Below are positions 19,976-26,900 of a stretch of DNA of 35,888 nt, in pieces; positions within the stretch are counted from its first letter, which is position 1, and every line of letters starts with the position of its first letter. This stretch comes from Hyphomicrobiales bacterium (GTDB taxonomy: Bacteria; Pseudomonadota; Alphaproteobacteria; JAPOUT01), in contig JAPOUU010000099.1 in the NCBI GenBank assembly GCA_026708505.1, positions 1-35,888 on the forward strand, given 5' to 3'. A model generated the notes under the pieces. That model saw only the letters and a list, made by a program, of their open reading frames with translations, searched no databases and was not told the origin of the DNA. The translations under genes were made by a program, and so were the position numbers.

Positions 19976-20487
19976 CGAAATACGGGCTCGGGAGCGTCGC
20001 GCCCTCGGGAGAGGGATGGATAGCCCCCGGCGCCCATGTCATCGGAAATGTGACGCTTGGAGAGGGTGCGAACGTCTGGTTTGGCGCAGTGTTGCGCGGA
20101 GATAACGAGACGATTGCAATCGGCGCCGGCAGCAACATCCAGGATGGCTGCGTGCTGCACACGGATCCCGGGTTTCCGCTGTCGGTGGGAGAAAACGTAA
20201 CGGTCGGGCACCGGGCGGTCTTGCACGGGTGCCGGATTGAGGAGAGGTGCTTGATAGGCATCGGCGCAATCATTTTGAATGGCGCCGTGATTGGGCGGGA
20301 AAGTTTGATCGCCGCGGGCGCATTGGTGGGGGAGGGAGTGAAGATTCCCGAACGCTCCCTTGTGCTGGGCATTCCGGGGCGTGTGTTGAAACAGGTCACC
20401 GACAAGCAGGCCGAGGCCTTCGAGGCCGCCGCCCGGGGATATACGGAGCGCGCGCGGAAGTATCAAGAAGAACTGCAAGCGTTGTAA
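19972..20487 (+). CDS. Gamma-type carbonic anhydrase family protein
   Basis: This 171-residue protein is made of left-handed beta-helix hexapeptide repeats, followed by a C-terminal helix (KQVTDKQAEAFEAAARGYTERARKY). The three zinc-ligand histidines are present: H63 (VLHTD), H80 and H85 (GHRAVLHGC). The motif GDNETIAIG near residue 43 also fits the gamma-carbonic anhydrase / PaaY-like family. Activity in this bacterial subfamily varies between members, so carbonic anhydrase action is only probable. It is coupled to the DUF3126 gene and convergent with the prenyl synthase 12 bases away. Confidence 0.9.
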   Translation: MTKYGLGSVAPSGEGWIAPGAHVIGNVTLGEGANVWFGAVLRGDNETIAIGAGSNIQDGCVLHTDPGFPLSVGENVTVGHRAVLHGCRIEERCLIGIGAIILNGAVIGRESLIAAGALVGEGVKIPERSLVLGIPGRVLKQVTDKQAEAFEAAARGYTERARKYQEELQAL

Positions 20488-20499
20488 AACCGGTAATTT

Positions 20500-21516
20500 C
20501 TAATGTTCGCGTTCGGTGGCGAAGCGGACGGCGCCGCGCAAGGCGTCGGCGTATTGCCCCTTGAAAGGAGCGAGGGATTCATGTGCGATGGTGCCATACT
20601 CTTTCGCCCGTTCTAACACTTTTGGCAGCACATTGTGCTTTTTGACCAGCGTCATTGCCGTGTTTAAATCTTCCGCGGTGCGCTGCTTTGCGGCAAATTT
20701 GTCGCGCCAAAAATTTTTCTCATCGTCATTTCCGCACGAGAACGCCGATAAAATGGGAAGCGTCACCTTGCCTTGCAAGAAATCATTTCCAATCCACTTG
20801 CCCAGGCGGGCGCTTTCGCCGCCGTAATCGAGAGCGTCATCGACCAACTGAAACGCGATGCCGAGATTGCGCCCGTAAATGCGCAATGCCTCAACCTCGT
20901 GCGCGCGGCAATCTGCAACAATCCCGCCGACCGATGCCGCCGCCGAAAACAGGGTTGCCGTTTTCGTTTCAATCACGCGAAAATATTGCTCTTCGCCAAT
21001 TTCCACATCGCCCAAGATTGCCAGCTGCATCACTTCGCCCTCGGCTATCAATGCGGCCGCGCGAGACAGCACACGCAACGCCTCCATCGAACCCGAGGCG
21101 ACCATCATCTCGAACGCGCGTCCAAGCAAAAAATCCCCGACCAGCACGCTTGCCGGATTGCCCCATATGCCTCGCGCCGTTGCACGTCCGCGGCGCATGT
21201 CTCCCTCGTCCACGACATCGTCATGCAGCAAGGTTGCGTTGTGCAGGAATTCAACCGCCGCGGCCAGGCGAATGTGTTCTTCGCCGGAATAATTCGACAT
21301 TTTCGCACATAAAATCGTTATCAGTGCGCGCAACTGTTTGCCGCCGGAGAAAATCATGTATTCCGAGAGTTCCGGTATCAACGATGCGCTCGAGCGAATG
21401 CGCTCGCGCATTAGCGTCTCAAGGGCATCTAGCTCCGGTCGGGCCAAATTACGCAATTCCGTCGCAGAAATACGCGCCTCGCGTTCACGCGCCTCGTCAA
21501 TCGATCCGGTCTTCAT
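20500..21516 (-). CDS. ispB: Long-chain polyprenyl diphosphate synthase (octaprenyl type)
   Basis: The enzyme extends allylic diphosphates with IPP to make the quinone side chain. The 338-residue protein has the first Asp-rich motif D99-D100-x2-D103 (LLHDDVVDEGDMRRG) and the second D226-D227-x2-D230 (LVDDALDYGG), with SGGKQLRALITIL and ETKTATLFSAA. The chain length of the product cannot be fixed from motifs alone; octaprenyl or decaprenyl are both plausible. The frame opens at 21561, but the ATG at 21516 is chosen because the extra 15 residues overlap a good promoter. No Shine-Dalgarno sequence is present. Confidence 0.92.
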   Translation of the reverse strand: MKTGSIDEAREREARISATELRNLARPELDALETLMRERIRSSASLIPELSEYMIFSGGKQLRALITILCAKMSNYSGEEHIRLAAAVEFLHNATLLHDDVVDEGDMRRGRATARGIWGNPASVLVGDFLLGRAFEMMVASGSMEALRVLSRAAALIAEGEVMQLAILGDVEIGEEQYFRVIETKTATLFSAAASVGGIVADCRAHEVEALRIYGRNLGIAFQLVDDALDYGGESARLGKWIGNDFLQGKVTLPILSAFSCGNDDEKNFWRDKFAAKQRTAEDLNTAMTLVKKHNVLPKVLERAKEYGTIAHESLAPFKGQYADALRGAVRFATEREH

Positions 21517-21524
21517 AACAATAT

Positions 21525-21553
21525 AATCTATGGCACAAATCATCCCTTGTAAA
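21525..21553 (-). promoter_or_regulatory. Putative ispB promoter, placed for a leaderless mRNA
   Basis: On the minus strand TTTACA (21548-21553), a 17-base spacer and TAGATT (21525-21530) end 8 bases before the ispB ATG. Transcription would start 1-2 bases before the start codon. The -35 box overlaps that of the divergent promoter at 21547-21574. Confidence 0.5.
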
Positions 21554-21574
21554 TGCAACAAAACGGATTATGCT
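21547..21574 (+). promoter_or_regulatory. Putative promoter of the enolase-superfamily / alcohol dehydrogenase pair
   Basis: TTGTAA (21547-21552), a 16-base spacer and TATGCT (21569-21574) would start transcription near 21581. The leader of about 27 bases contains AAAGG and AAGG just before the ATG at 21608. Confidence 0.45.
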
Positions 21575-21607
21575 TGCCACTCCATCAATAGTTCGAAAGG
21601 TCAAGGC

Positions 21608-22831
21608 ATGCATCTCGGCAATTTGGAAATTTTCACCGTCGGAAATCCCGAGCCGGGCAGGGGAGGGCGGTATTTTCTGCTCGTAAAGGCGACATCCGCA
21701 TGCGGCGTCACGGGAGTCGGAGAGGCGTATGCCGCAAACGTCGGCCCCGAGGCGATGGAAAGAGTTATCAGGGATGTCTTTGACCGGTATTTCCTTGATG
21801 AAAGCCCGTTTCAAATCGAGAGCTTGTTTCGGCGTGTTTACGGATCGGGATTCTCACAGCGTCCTGATGCAACCACCATGGGCGCGTTTAGCGCGCTTGA
21901 GATGTGCTGCTGGGATATCGTCGGCAAGGCGCTCGATAAACCCGTCTACATGTTGCTCGGCGGAAAAGTTCGGGATCGCCTGCGCTGCTATACGTATCTC
22001 TATCCCGACGACAAACAAGACGCGGAAAAATTTTATGCGGATGCGCAGATGTCCGCGGAGCGTGCGGCGGAACTTGTCGAGGAAGGATTCAATGCCGTGA
22101 AGTTTGATCCCGCCGGAGCATATTCCGCATTCGGTCCCGACCAGCCCGCGCCCGCCGTGCTCGAACGGTGCGAACAATTCATGGCGCTCATACGCGAAGC
22201 CGTCGAAGAACGTGCCGATTTGCTGTTCGGAACGCACGGGCAGTTCACGCCCTCGGGGGCATTGCGGCTGGCGCGTCGACTTGAACCTTTTGAGCCTCTC
22301 TGGTTCGAGGAACCCGTGCCGCCCGACATGCCCGAGGCCATGGCAAAAGTTGCCGCAAACACCGACATTCCCATTGCGGCGGGTGAACGACTCACGACGA
22401 AATATGAATTCGCCAGGCTGCTTTCATGCAACGCCGCGTCCATCCTGCAACCGGATTTGGGGCGTTCGGGCGGCATCCTCGAGGGCAAAAAAATCGCGGC
22501 GCTGGCGGAAGTGCATCATGCACAAATTGCTCCGCACTTGTATTGCGGACCGGTCGTTGCCGCCGCAAACATTCAACTTGCGACCTGCATACCCAATTTT
22601 TTGATACTCGAGAGCATTGGCAAGATGGACGGCTTTCACGGCAAACTTCTGCGCAAAGGGTTTCGCTGGGAAGAGGGCTGCATTATCCCGCCTGATTCGC
22701 CCGGACTTGGCATCGAGTTAAACGAAGAAGTCGCGCGCGCTCACCCCTACGACGGCAAGGGTCTGCATTTGGAAATGTTGCGCGAACCCGTTGACTTTGA
22801 TCACGCGCAACCCGCGGACGGCGCACGATGA
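21608..22831 (+). CDS. Mandelate racemase / muconate lactonizing enzyme family protein
   Basis: This 407-residue protein is an enolase-superfamily member: N-terminal capping domain (1-about 125, ending ALEMCCWDIVGKAL and LLGGKVRDRLR) and a TIM barrel. Visible catalytic positions are K165 (NAVKFDP), E235 (WFEEPVPP), E260 (AAGERL) and H310 (IAPHLYCGP). The usual first metal-ligand aspartate, after barrel strand 3, appears as G208-T209-H210 (FGTHGQ). Members act on acid sugars as dehydratases, racemases or cycloisomerases; this overall pattern is closest to galactonate/mannonate-dehydratase-like groups, but the substrate is unknown. The frame opens at 21530, but the ATG at 21608 follows AAGG and gives a normal start. 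It overlaps the next gene by four bases. Confidence 0.88.
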   Translation: MHLGNLEIFTVGNPEPGRGGRYFLLVKATSACGVTGVGEAYAANVGPEAMERVIRDVFDRYFLDESPFQIESLFRRVYGSGFSQRPDATTMGAFSALEMCCWDIVGKALDKPVYMLLGGKVRDRLRCYTYLYPDDKQDAEKFYADAQMSAERAAELVEEGFNAVKFDPAGAYSAFGPDQPAPAVLERCEQFMALIREAVEERADLLFGTHGQFTPSGALRLARRLEPFEPLWFEEPVPPDMPEAMAKVAANTDIPIAAGERLTTKYEFARLLSCNAASILQPDLGRSGGILEGKKIAALAEVHHAQIAPHLYCGPVVAAANIQLATCIPNFLILESIGKMDGFHGKLLRKGFRWEEGCIIPPDSPGLGIELNEEVARAHPYDGKGLHLEMLREPVDFDHAQPADGAR

Positions 22832-23868
22832 GAGCCGCGCTTCTTGAAGCCTACGACGCGCCAATGCCGGTGCGCGAGGTCGATGACCCGCACGTGCCCG
22901 AACACGGCGTGGTCGTGCGCGTGCTTGCATGCGGAATCTGCCGTTCCGACTGGCATGCCTGGAAAGGGCATTGGGCGGATTTCTTCAAACTCCCCCATGT
23001 TCTCGGTCACGAAATGTGCGGCGTCATCGAAGAGGTCGGCAAGGGGGTGAAACGTTTCTCCAAAGGCGAGCGTGTTCTCATCCCTTTTTGCGGCGGCGAG
23101 GGTACATGCCCGCAATGCCGTGCCGGACACTCCAACATTTGCGACTTTCCCTTCACGCCCGGATTCTCGCACTGGGGAGGTTTTGCCGAATATGTCGCAA
23201 TCCAATACGCAGATTTCAACCTGGAGGTGCTCCCCGACAGCATTGACACCATCGCGGCCGCAGGCATGGGTTGCCGGTTTATCACGGCCTTCCACGCGCT
23301 CGTTACGCGCGCCGGCCTCAACGCCGGCGAATGGGTTGCCATCTACGGGTGCGGAGGTGTGGGATTGTCGGCCGTGCAAATTGCCGCAGCCGCGGGCGCG
23401 CATCCCGTCTGCATTGACATCAACGATGAAGCGCTCGCGCTTGCTGAAACGCTTGGCGCCCGCGCAACCATCAACGCCAAAAACACCGCCGATGCCCCCG
23501 AAGCCGTGCACGACATCACCGGGGGAGGCGCGCATATCGCTCTGGATGCCCTCGGGCACGAGCAGACTTGCAGAAACGCCCTGCTATCGCTGCGCAAGCG
23601 GGGGCGCCACGTACAGGTCGGTATGAGCGATGGTGTTGATGATATCGCGCTTCCGATCGACAGCATTATCGGAAAAGAACTCTCCCTCGTCGGTTCCAAG
23701 GGAATGCCCGCCAACAATCTCGACACATTGCTGCGTTTGGTTTCCGACGGGCGTCTCGACCCCATGCGACTCGTCTCCAAAACGGTCAGCCTCGAAGAAA
23801 CCGGCAATGTCCTGAACGATATGAGCGGTTTTAATACACAGGGCTTTGTCGTTATCGACCGCTTCTAA
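22828..23868 (+). CDS. Zinc-dependent alcohol dehydrogenase family protein
   Basis: This 346-residue medium-chain dehydrogenase has catalytic zinc residues C38 (CGICRSDWH) and H61-E62 (LGHEMCG), a structural zinc set C88/C94/C97/C105 (GTCPQCRAGHSNIC) and the nucleotide loop YGCGGVGLSA near residue 170. The acidic D-x-N after strand 2 (IDIND) suggests NAD+ rather than NADP+. Its ATG overlaps the stop of the enolase-superfamily gene, so both likely act in one pathway, probably sugar-acid or polyol breakdown. The exact alcohol is unknown. It is convergent with carD, with a gap of only 7 bases. Confidence 0.92.
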   Translation: MRAALLEAYDAPMPVREVDDPHVPEHGVVVRVLACGICRSDWHAWKGHWADFFKLPHVLGHEMCGVIEEVGKGVKRFSKGERVLIPFCGGEGTCPQCRAGHSNICDFPFTPGFSHWGGFAEYVAIQYADFNLEVLPDSIDTIAAAGMGCRFITAFHALVTRAGLNAGEWVAIYGCGGVGLSAVQIAAAAGAHPVCIDINDEALALAETLGARATINAKNTADAPEAVHDITGGGAHIALDALGHEQTCRNALLSLRKRGRHVQVGMSDGVDDIALPIDSIIGKELSLVGSKGMPANNLDTLLRLVSDGRLDPMRLVSKTVSLEETGNVLNDMSGFNTQGFVVIDRF

Positions 23869-23875
23869 CCGCGTT

Positions 23876-24802
23876 TTACGCCATTACCCCCTCGGACGGT
23901 GCGTATGCGCGTTGTAAATTGTTTTCAATCCTTTTGAGGGCCGCTTCTTCGCTGATGCCGTGAATGACGGCAATCTCTTGAACGATGCGGTCAAGCGCGG
24001 CTTCATAGAGTTGGCGCTCCGAATAGGATTGTTCGGCCTGGCGTTGCGGCCGAAACAGATCCCGCGTCACTTCGGCGATTGCAATCAAATCCCCCGAGTT
24101 AATCTTTGAGTTATATTCCTGTGAACGGCGCGACCACATGGTCCGCTTGATTTGCGCGCGACAGCGCAGGGTTTCCATCGCCTTGGTGACGACCGATCTT
24201 CCCGACAAGCGCCGCAATCCGACGTTTTCCGTTTTATTCAACGGAACGCGCATGGTGAATTTTTCGCGCTCAAACTCAATTACGGCTTGCTCTTGAGAGG
24301 CGCCGTCAATGGCCTGCTTGTTTACGTCCAGAATCCTTCCAACGCCGTGGGGCGGGCATACGACAAATTCTCCCGCAGTGAGGGGCGTATCATCCTGCTT
24401 GACGCCGTTGCTCTTCTGGGCGCCGACGCTCTTCGCTGTTTTCGCCTTGGCGGCCGAGGGTCTTTTTTTCGCGGCCGACGGACGCCTTGAAGAAGCCCCG
24501 GCTTTTGCCCTGGCTTTGGTTTTCGTTTTGGCCGAGGATCTTGATCCGGATTTCGGCTTCGTTTTGGCTCTCGACTTGGACTTAACCTTGACCTTTGACC
24601 TTGCGGGTCTCTTGGCCTTGGTTTTCGCCTTCGTTTTTGCTCTTGTGGCTTTCTTCGTCGTCGCACGGCGTGCCGACGTTCTTGACCTGCTCGAAGCCGG
24701 GCGCCTCGATTTGGCCGCTTTTTTTGCCGCGGGTTTGCTTCTGCTCGAAACGCGCTTTTTGCTTGTTGTTTTCTTCTTTTTTAGTCTTGTTGTGCCGCTC
24801 AT
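23876..24802 (-). CDS. carD: CarD family transcription regulator with long histone-like basic N-terminal tail
   Basis: CarD proteins bind the RNA polymerase beta subunit and stabilise open promoter complexes. In this 308-residue protein the CarD/RID domain covers about residues 143-205 (GEFVVCPPHGVGRI, VIEFEREKFTMRVPL, NVGLRRLSG) and the helical DNA-binding domain about 210-300 (RSQEYNSKINSGDLIAIAEVTRDLF). Residues 1-135 are an extra tail: 52 of the first 130 residues are Lys or Arg, with no Asp, Glu or aromatic residue, and repeats such as AKTKAKTKAK. It resembles a histone-H1 tail and should bind DNA without sequence preference. Usual CarD proteins are about 160-190 residues. AAGG lies 8 bases before the ATG. 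The fdxA-carD order is common in alphaproteobacteria. Confidence 0.93.
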   Translation of the reverse strand: MSGTTRLKKKKTTSKKRVSSRSKPAAKKAAKSRRPASSRSRTSARRATTKKATRAKTKAKTKAKRPARSKVKVKSKSRAKTKPKSGSRSSAKTKTKARAKAGASSRRPSAAKKRPSAAKAKTAKSVGAQKSNGVKQDDTPLTAGEFVVCPPHGVGRILDVNKQAIDGASQEQAVIEFEREKFTMRVPLNKTENVGLRRLSGRSVVTKAMETLRCRAQIKRTMWSRRSQEYNSKINSGDLIAIAEVTRDLFRPQRQAEQSYSERQLYEAALDRIVQEIAVIHGISEEAALKRIENNLQRAYAPSEGVMA

Positions 24803-24846
24803 ATTCTGACCTTACCTATACCAATCAAAAAAATCCGCCGCATGCC

Positions 24847-24921
24847 GCCTGAGACAGGCAATACGCCGGAGAAATCCGGAACCAGGAGGATGGGAAATGT
24901 GGAAAAGAACGATTTCCGGCG
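24847..24921 (-). other. Hairpins with alternative pairings in the putative carD leader
   Basis: Three stems can be drawn. GCCTG-aga-CAGGC (24847-24859) is a small hairpin. CCGGA-gaaa-TCCGG (24866-24879) is a second. The segment 24864-24876 can instead pair with GATTTCCGGCG (24911-24921), giving 11 pairs with a two-base bulge, which excludes the second hairpin. On a carD transcript this could act as a switch, but no known riboswitch consensus was matched. Confidence 0.3.
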
Positions 24922-25033
24922 AATTTACCTTCGCTTAACGCTGAAAATCTTTGAAATTCTTGTGTCTCTATCACCCAAGGTGCAACCCGCCGCGTGAATT
25001 CGCAAGGGTGCCTATTCGCTTATTCCTGTGCCC

Positions 25034-25062
25034 ATTGTAACCGATTCTTTCCCGGAAGCCAA
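25034..25062 (-). promoter_or_regulatory. Putative carD promoter
   Basis: On the minus strand TTGGCT (25057-25062), a 17-base spacer and TACAAT (25034-25039) lie about 80 bases past the fdxA stop. Transcription would start near 25027. It could give carD expression separate from fdxA. Confidence 0.45.
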
Positions 25063-25141
25063 GCGTTCACGGGGATTTGAGCGGGTTTTGCCGCGATTTT
25101 GGAGCGATTTTGAAGTATTTCGCCGGTGATTCGGGGGCGAT

Positions 25142-25480
25142 TCAATCGCCCTCGCCGGGAGCCTCGGAGAAAAACCGGGAGAATTTGTCCTGTTCGTCCT
25201 TGAAGTCGTCGGCATCGGCCGGGGGGTCGTGCTTTTCAAGAATGTTCGGCCATTTCTGCGAATATTCGGCGTTTAATTTCAGCCACCGGCCGTCCGGGTC
25301 TTCGTCATCGGGAATGATGGCATCCACGGGGCACTCGACAACGCAAACGCCGCAGTCAATGCACTCGTCGGGATGGATGACCAGCATGTTCTCGCCCTCG
25401 TAGAAGCAATCGACCGGGCATACTTCAACGCAGTCCGTATACTTGCAGCGGATGCAAGATTCCGTTACCAAAAAAGTCAT
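25142..25480 (-). CDS. fdxA: FdxA-type seven-iron ferredoxin
   Basis: This 112-residue electron carrier has the cysteine pattern of the [3Fe-4S][4Fe-4S] ferredoxin family. C9, C17 and C50 would hold the 3Fe cluster and C21, C40, C43 and C46 the 4Fe cluster; C12 and C25 match the free cysteines of Azotobacter ferredoxin I. The C-terminal part ([16 protein letters not shown]) is also typical. Its ATG overlaps the stop of the terB-like gene by four bases, so translation is coupled. The end of the protein is unusually acidic ([12 protein letters not shown]). Confidence 0.96.
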   Translation of the reverse strand: MTFLVTESCIRCKYTDCVEVCPVDCFYEGENMLVIHPDECIDCGVCVVECPVDAIIPDDEDPDGRWLKLNAEYSQKWPNILEKHDPPADADDFKDEQDKFSRFFSEAPGEGD

Positions 25481-25941
25481 TTTCCTTGTCCTTCCATTCG
25501 ACGCAATACCCGGCGGCGGGCGTCCCCCGAATCCTTGTCGCTAACATACAACAATCCTGAAACCCTTCGCAACAAATTGGACTCGAAGTCCCCGATGACC
25601 CCGTCGCTGGCGACAACCTCCCACATCTTTTCCAGCAAGCCGATCTTGCGCTCGTACTCGTAGGACTCGTTTACGCGCTTTGTCCAGCGGAACAGATCGC
25701 TTGCTTCGCGCTCTTCCGAGACCGCCAGCGCCAGCAACGCCTCGACCTCGCCGGCGTCCAAACTGAACCCGTCGATCGCCATTCGGCGCAGTGCGGCTTC
25801 CTCGCGGGGGTCGCACCCGTCTTCGATGTAGGCGGCGGAGACGAGCAGGCATATGGCGGCGAAATCTCCCGCATCCATATCGTCACGGGGCGATGCCGGC
25901 ACGGGCTCTTCGGACCGAAAGAAACGCAATATCTTTTCCAT
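25477..25941 (-). CDS. TerB-like protein
   Basis: This 154-residue helical protein has the layout of the TerB family: an early helix pair ([18 protein letters not shown]), acidic loop [11 protein letters not shown], then [33 protein letters not shown]. TerB-like domains carry metal-binding acidic residues and occur in tellurite-resistance and other membrane-stress proteins; a specific role cannot be given. The open frame begins at 26130, but the upstream part overlaps the divergent HAD gene, so the ATG at 25941 is used. It overlaps fdxA. A possible -10 box (TATCGG) ends 7 bases before the ATG, with only a weak -35. Confidence 0.8.
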   Translation of the reverse strand: MEKILRFFRSEEPVPASPRDDMDAGDFAAICLLVSAAYIEDGCDPREEAALRRMAIDGFSLDAGEVEALLALAVSEEREASDLFRWTKRVNESYEYERKIGLLEKMWEVVASDGVIGDFESNLLRRVSGLLYVSDKDSGDARRRVLRRMEGQGK

Positions 25942-25968
25942 GCCACAACCGATAGCACAAAACCTCTC

Positions 25969-25997
25969 TTGACGAAATCGCAAACCCTCGCTATCGA
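25969..25997 (+). promoter_or_regulatory. Putative HAD-ribF promoter
   Basis: TTGACG (25969-25974), a 17-base spacer and TATCGA (25992-25997) give one of the best -35 boxes in the window. The start codons at 26008 and 26011 lie only 10-13 bases past the -10 box, leaving a leader of about 4-7 bases with no Shine-Dalgarno sequence. Confidence 0.55.
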
Positions 25998-26007
25998 AAA
26001 TACAGCC

Positions 26008-26895
26008 ATGATGCCAGATACTTCCACCGCCGACATTCCCCTGCTGGAGGGATTGCGCGCCCTCGCCCGCAATTACGATGCAATCTTGTGCGACGTCTGG
26101 GGGGTTATCCACAACGGCCGGCAGGCCCATCCCGCCGCCCTTGACGCGGTGCGGCGTTATCGAGACGGCGGCGGATGCGTGCTATTGTTCTCGAATGCGC
26201 CGCGCTCGAACATCCATGCACGCAAATCACTCGAGGCCCTCGGCGTGGGCGGCGACCTCTACGACGGCGTGGTCACCTCCGGGGACGTCACCCTTGAGGT
26301 GCTCGCATCCGGACGGCTCGGACGTGCGTGCTTCTACCTCGGGCCCGGGCGCGACCGGCACTTTATGGAAGAGAGCAAGCTAAATGCCGTTGATGAAAAC
26401 ACCGCCGAGTTCATCCTGTGCGTCGGACTCCGGGACGACGAGCGCGACAAGGTCGAAGAATACCTGCCCCTGCTCCGGCGAATGGCGGCGCGTTCCATCC
26501 CGATGATTTGCGCGAATCCCGACATCATCGTTGAGCGCGGCGAAAACCTCTTGCCGTGCGCGGGAGCGTTGGCGCGCTTGTATGAGTCGCTCGGCGGCGA
26601 TGTGCGCTACTTCGGCAAGCCCCACAAGGACATTTACCGCCACGCCTGGAAAATCCTTGAAGACAAGACGGGCGGCGTTCTCGACAAAAAACGGGTTCTT
26701 GCCATTGGCGACGGGATTGCAACCGACATTCTCGGCGCGCGTGATTTCGGCATTGACGCCGTCTTTGTCACCGGGGGCATCGCCGCGCTGGAGGTCGGCG
26801 ACGACGCGTGCACGCCGTCGCCGCAGCGCCTCAGGCATTTTTTCGAGGCGCACGAAGTGCGGCCCGTTGCCGCAATGACGCATCTTTTCTGGTAG
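26008..26895 (+). CDS. TIGR01459-type HAD-IIA hydrolase
   Basis: This 295-residue protein belongs to the HAD superfamily, subfamily IIA. Motif I is CDVWGVIHNG (D29), motif II is LLFSNAPR, motif III holds K in FGKPHKDIY and motif IV is IGDGIATDILGA. In motif I the usual second aspartate (D-x-D) is a tryptophan (D-V-W), as in the alphaproteobacterial TIGR01459 family. Substrate unknown. A TTG at 25969 in the same frame is rejected as the start because it is the -35 box. Two ATGs follow each other (26008, 26011) and either may be used. ribF follows at 5 bases, a common pairing. Confidence 0.88.
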   Translation: MMPDTSTADIPLLEGLRALARNYDAILCDVWGVIHNGRQAHPAALDAVRRYRDGGGCVLLFSNAPRSNIHARKSLEALGVGGDLYDGVVTSGDVTLEVLASGRLGRACFYLGPGRDRHFMEESKLNAVDENTAEFILCVGLRDDERDKVEEYLPLLRRMAARSIPMICANPDIIVERGENLLPCAGALARLYESLGGDVRYFGKPHKDIYRHAWKILEDKTGGVLDKKRVLAIGDGIATDILGARDFGIDAVFVTGGIAALEVGDDACTPSPQRLRHFFEAHEVRPVAAMTHLFW

Positions 26896-26900
26896 TCGTT

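Larger units (their letters stand above)
24803..25141. other. 339-base non-coding gap between fdxA and carD
   Basis: Both flanking genes are on the minus strand. No protein, tRNA or known small RNA was recognised. It holds a promoter-like site at 25034-25062, which would give carD a leader of about 225 bases, and hairpin-forming sequence at 24847-24921. A run of seven T's on the minus strand (near 24827-24833) follows GC-rich sequence but has no matching stem directly before it, so a terminator is not called. Near fdxA a short AAAATCGC motif repeats twice. Confidence 0.6.

Noticed and set aside
24309-24809. A plus-strand frame encoding a very hydrophobic 166-residue protein that looks like a membrane protein
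   Set aside because: It is the antisense of the Lys/Arg-rich carD tail; complements of AAG/AAA/GCC codons read as Leu, Phe, Ala and Val. No ribosome site or family match.
24810-24860. Intrinsic terminator on the minus strand at the seven-T run before carD
   Set aside because: The nearest stem (24847-24859) is separated from the T-run by 13 bases, and the run is upstream of the carD start, where termination would silence the gene.
24847-24890. CTGAGA and nearby GCAATACGCCGG as a TPP or cobalamin riboswitch
   Set aside because: The fragments recall parts of those consensus sequences but are on the plus strand, in the wrong order, and no gene follows them in that direction.
25969-26007. TTG at 25969 as the start of the HAD protein
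   Set aside because: The TTG is the first half of a near-perfect -35 box (TTGACG) with a -10 box at 17 bases. The ATGs at 26008 and 26011 fit the family better.
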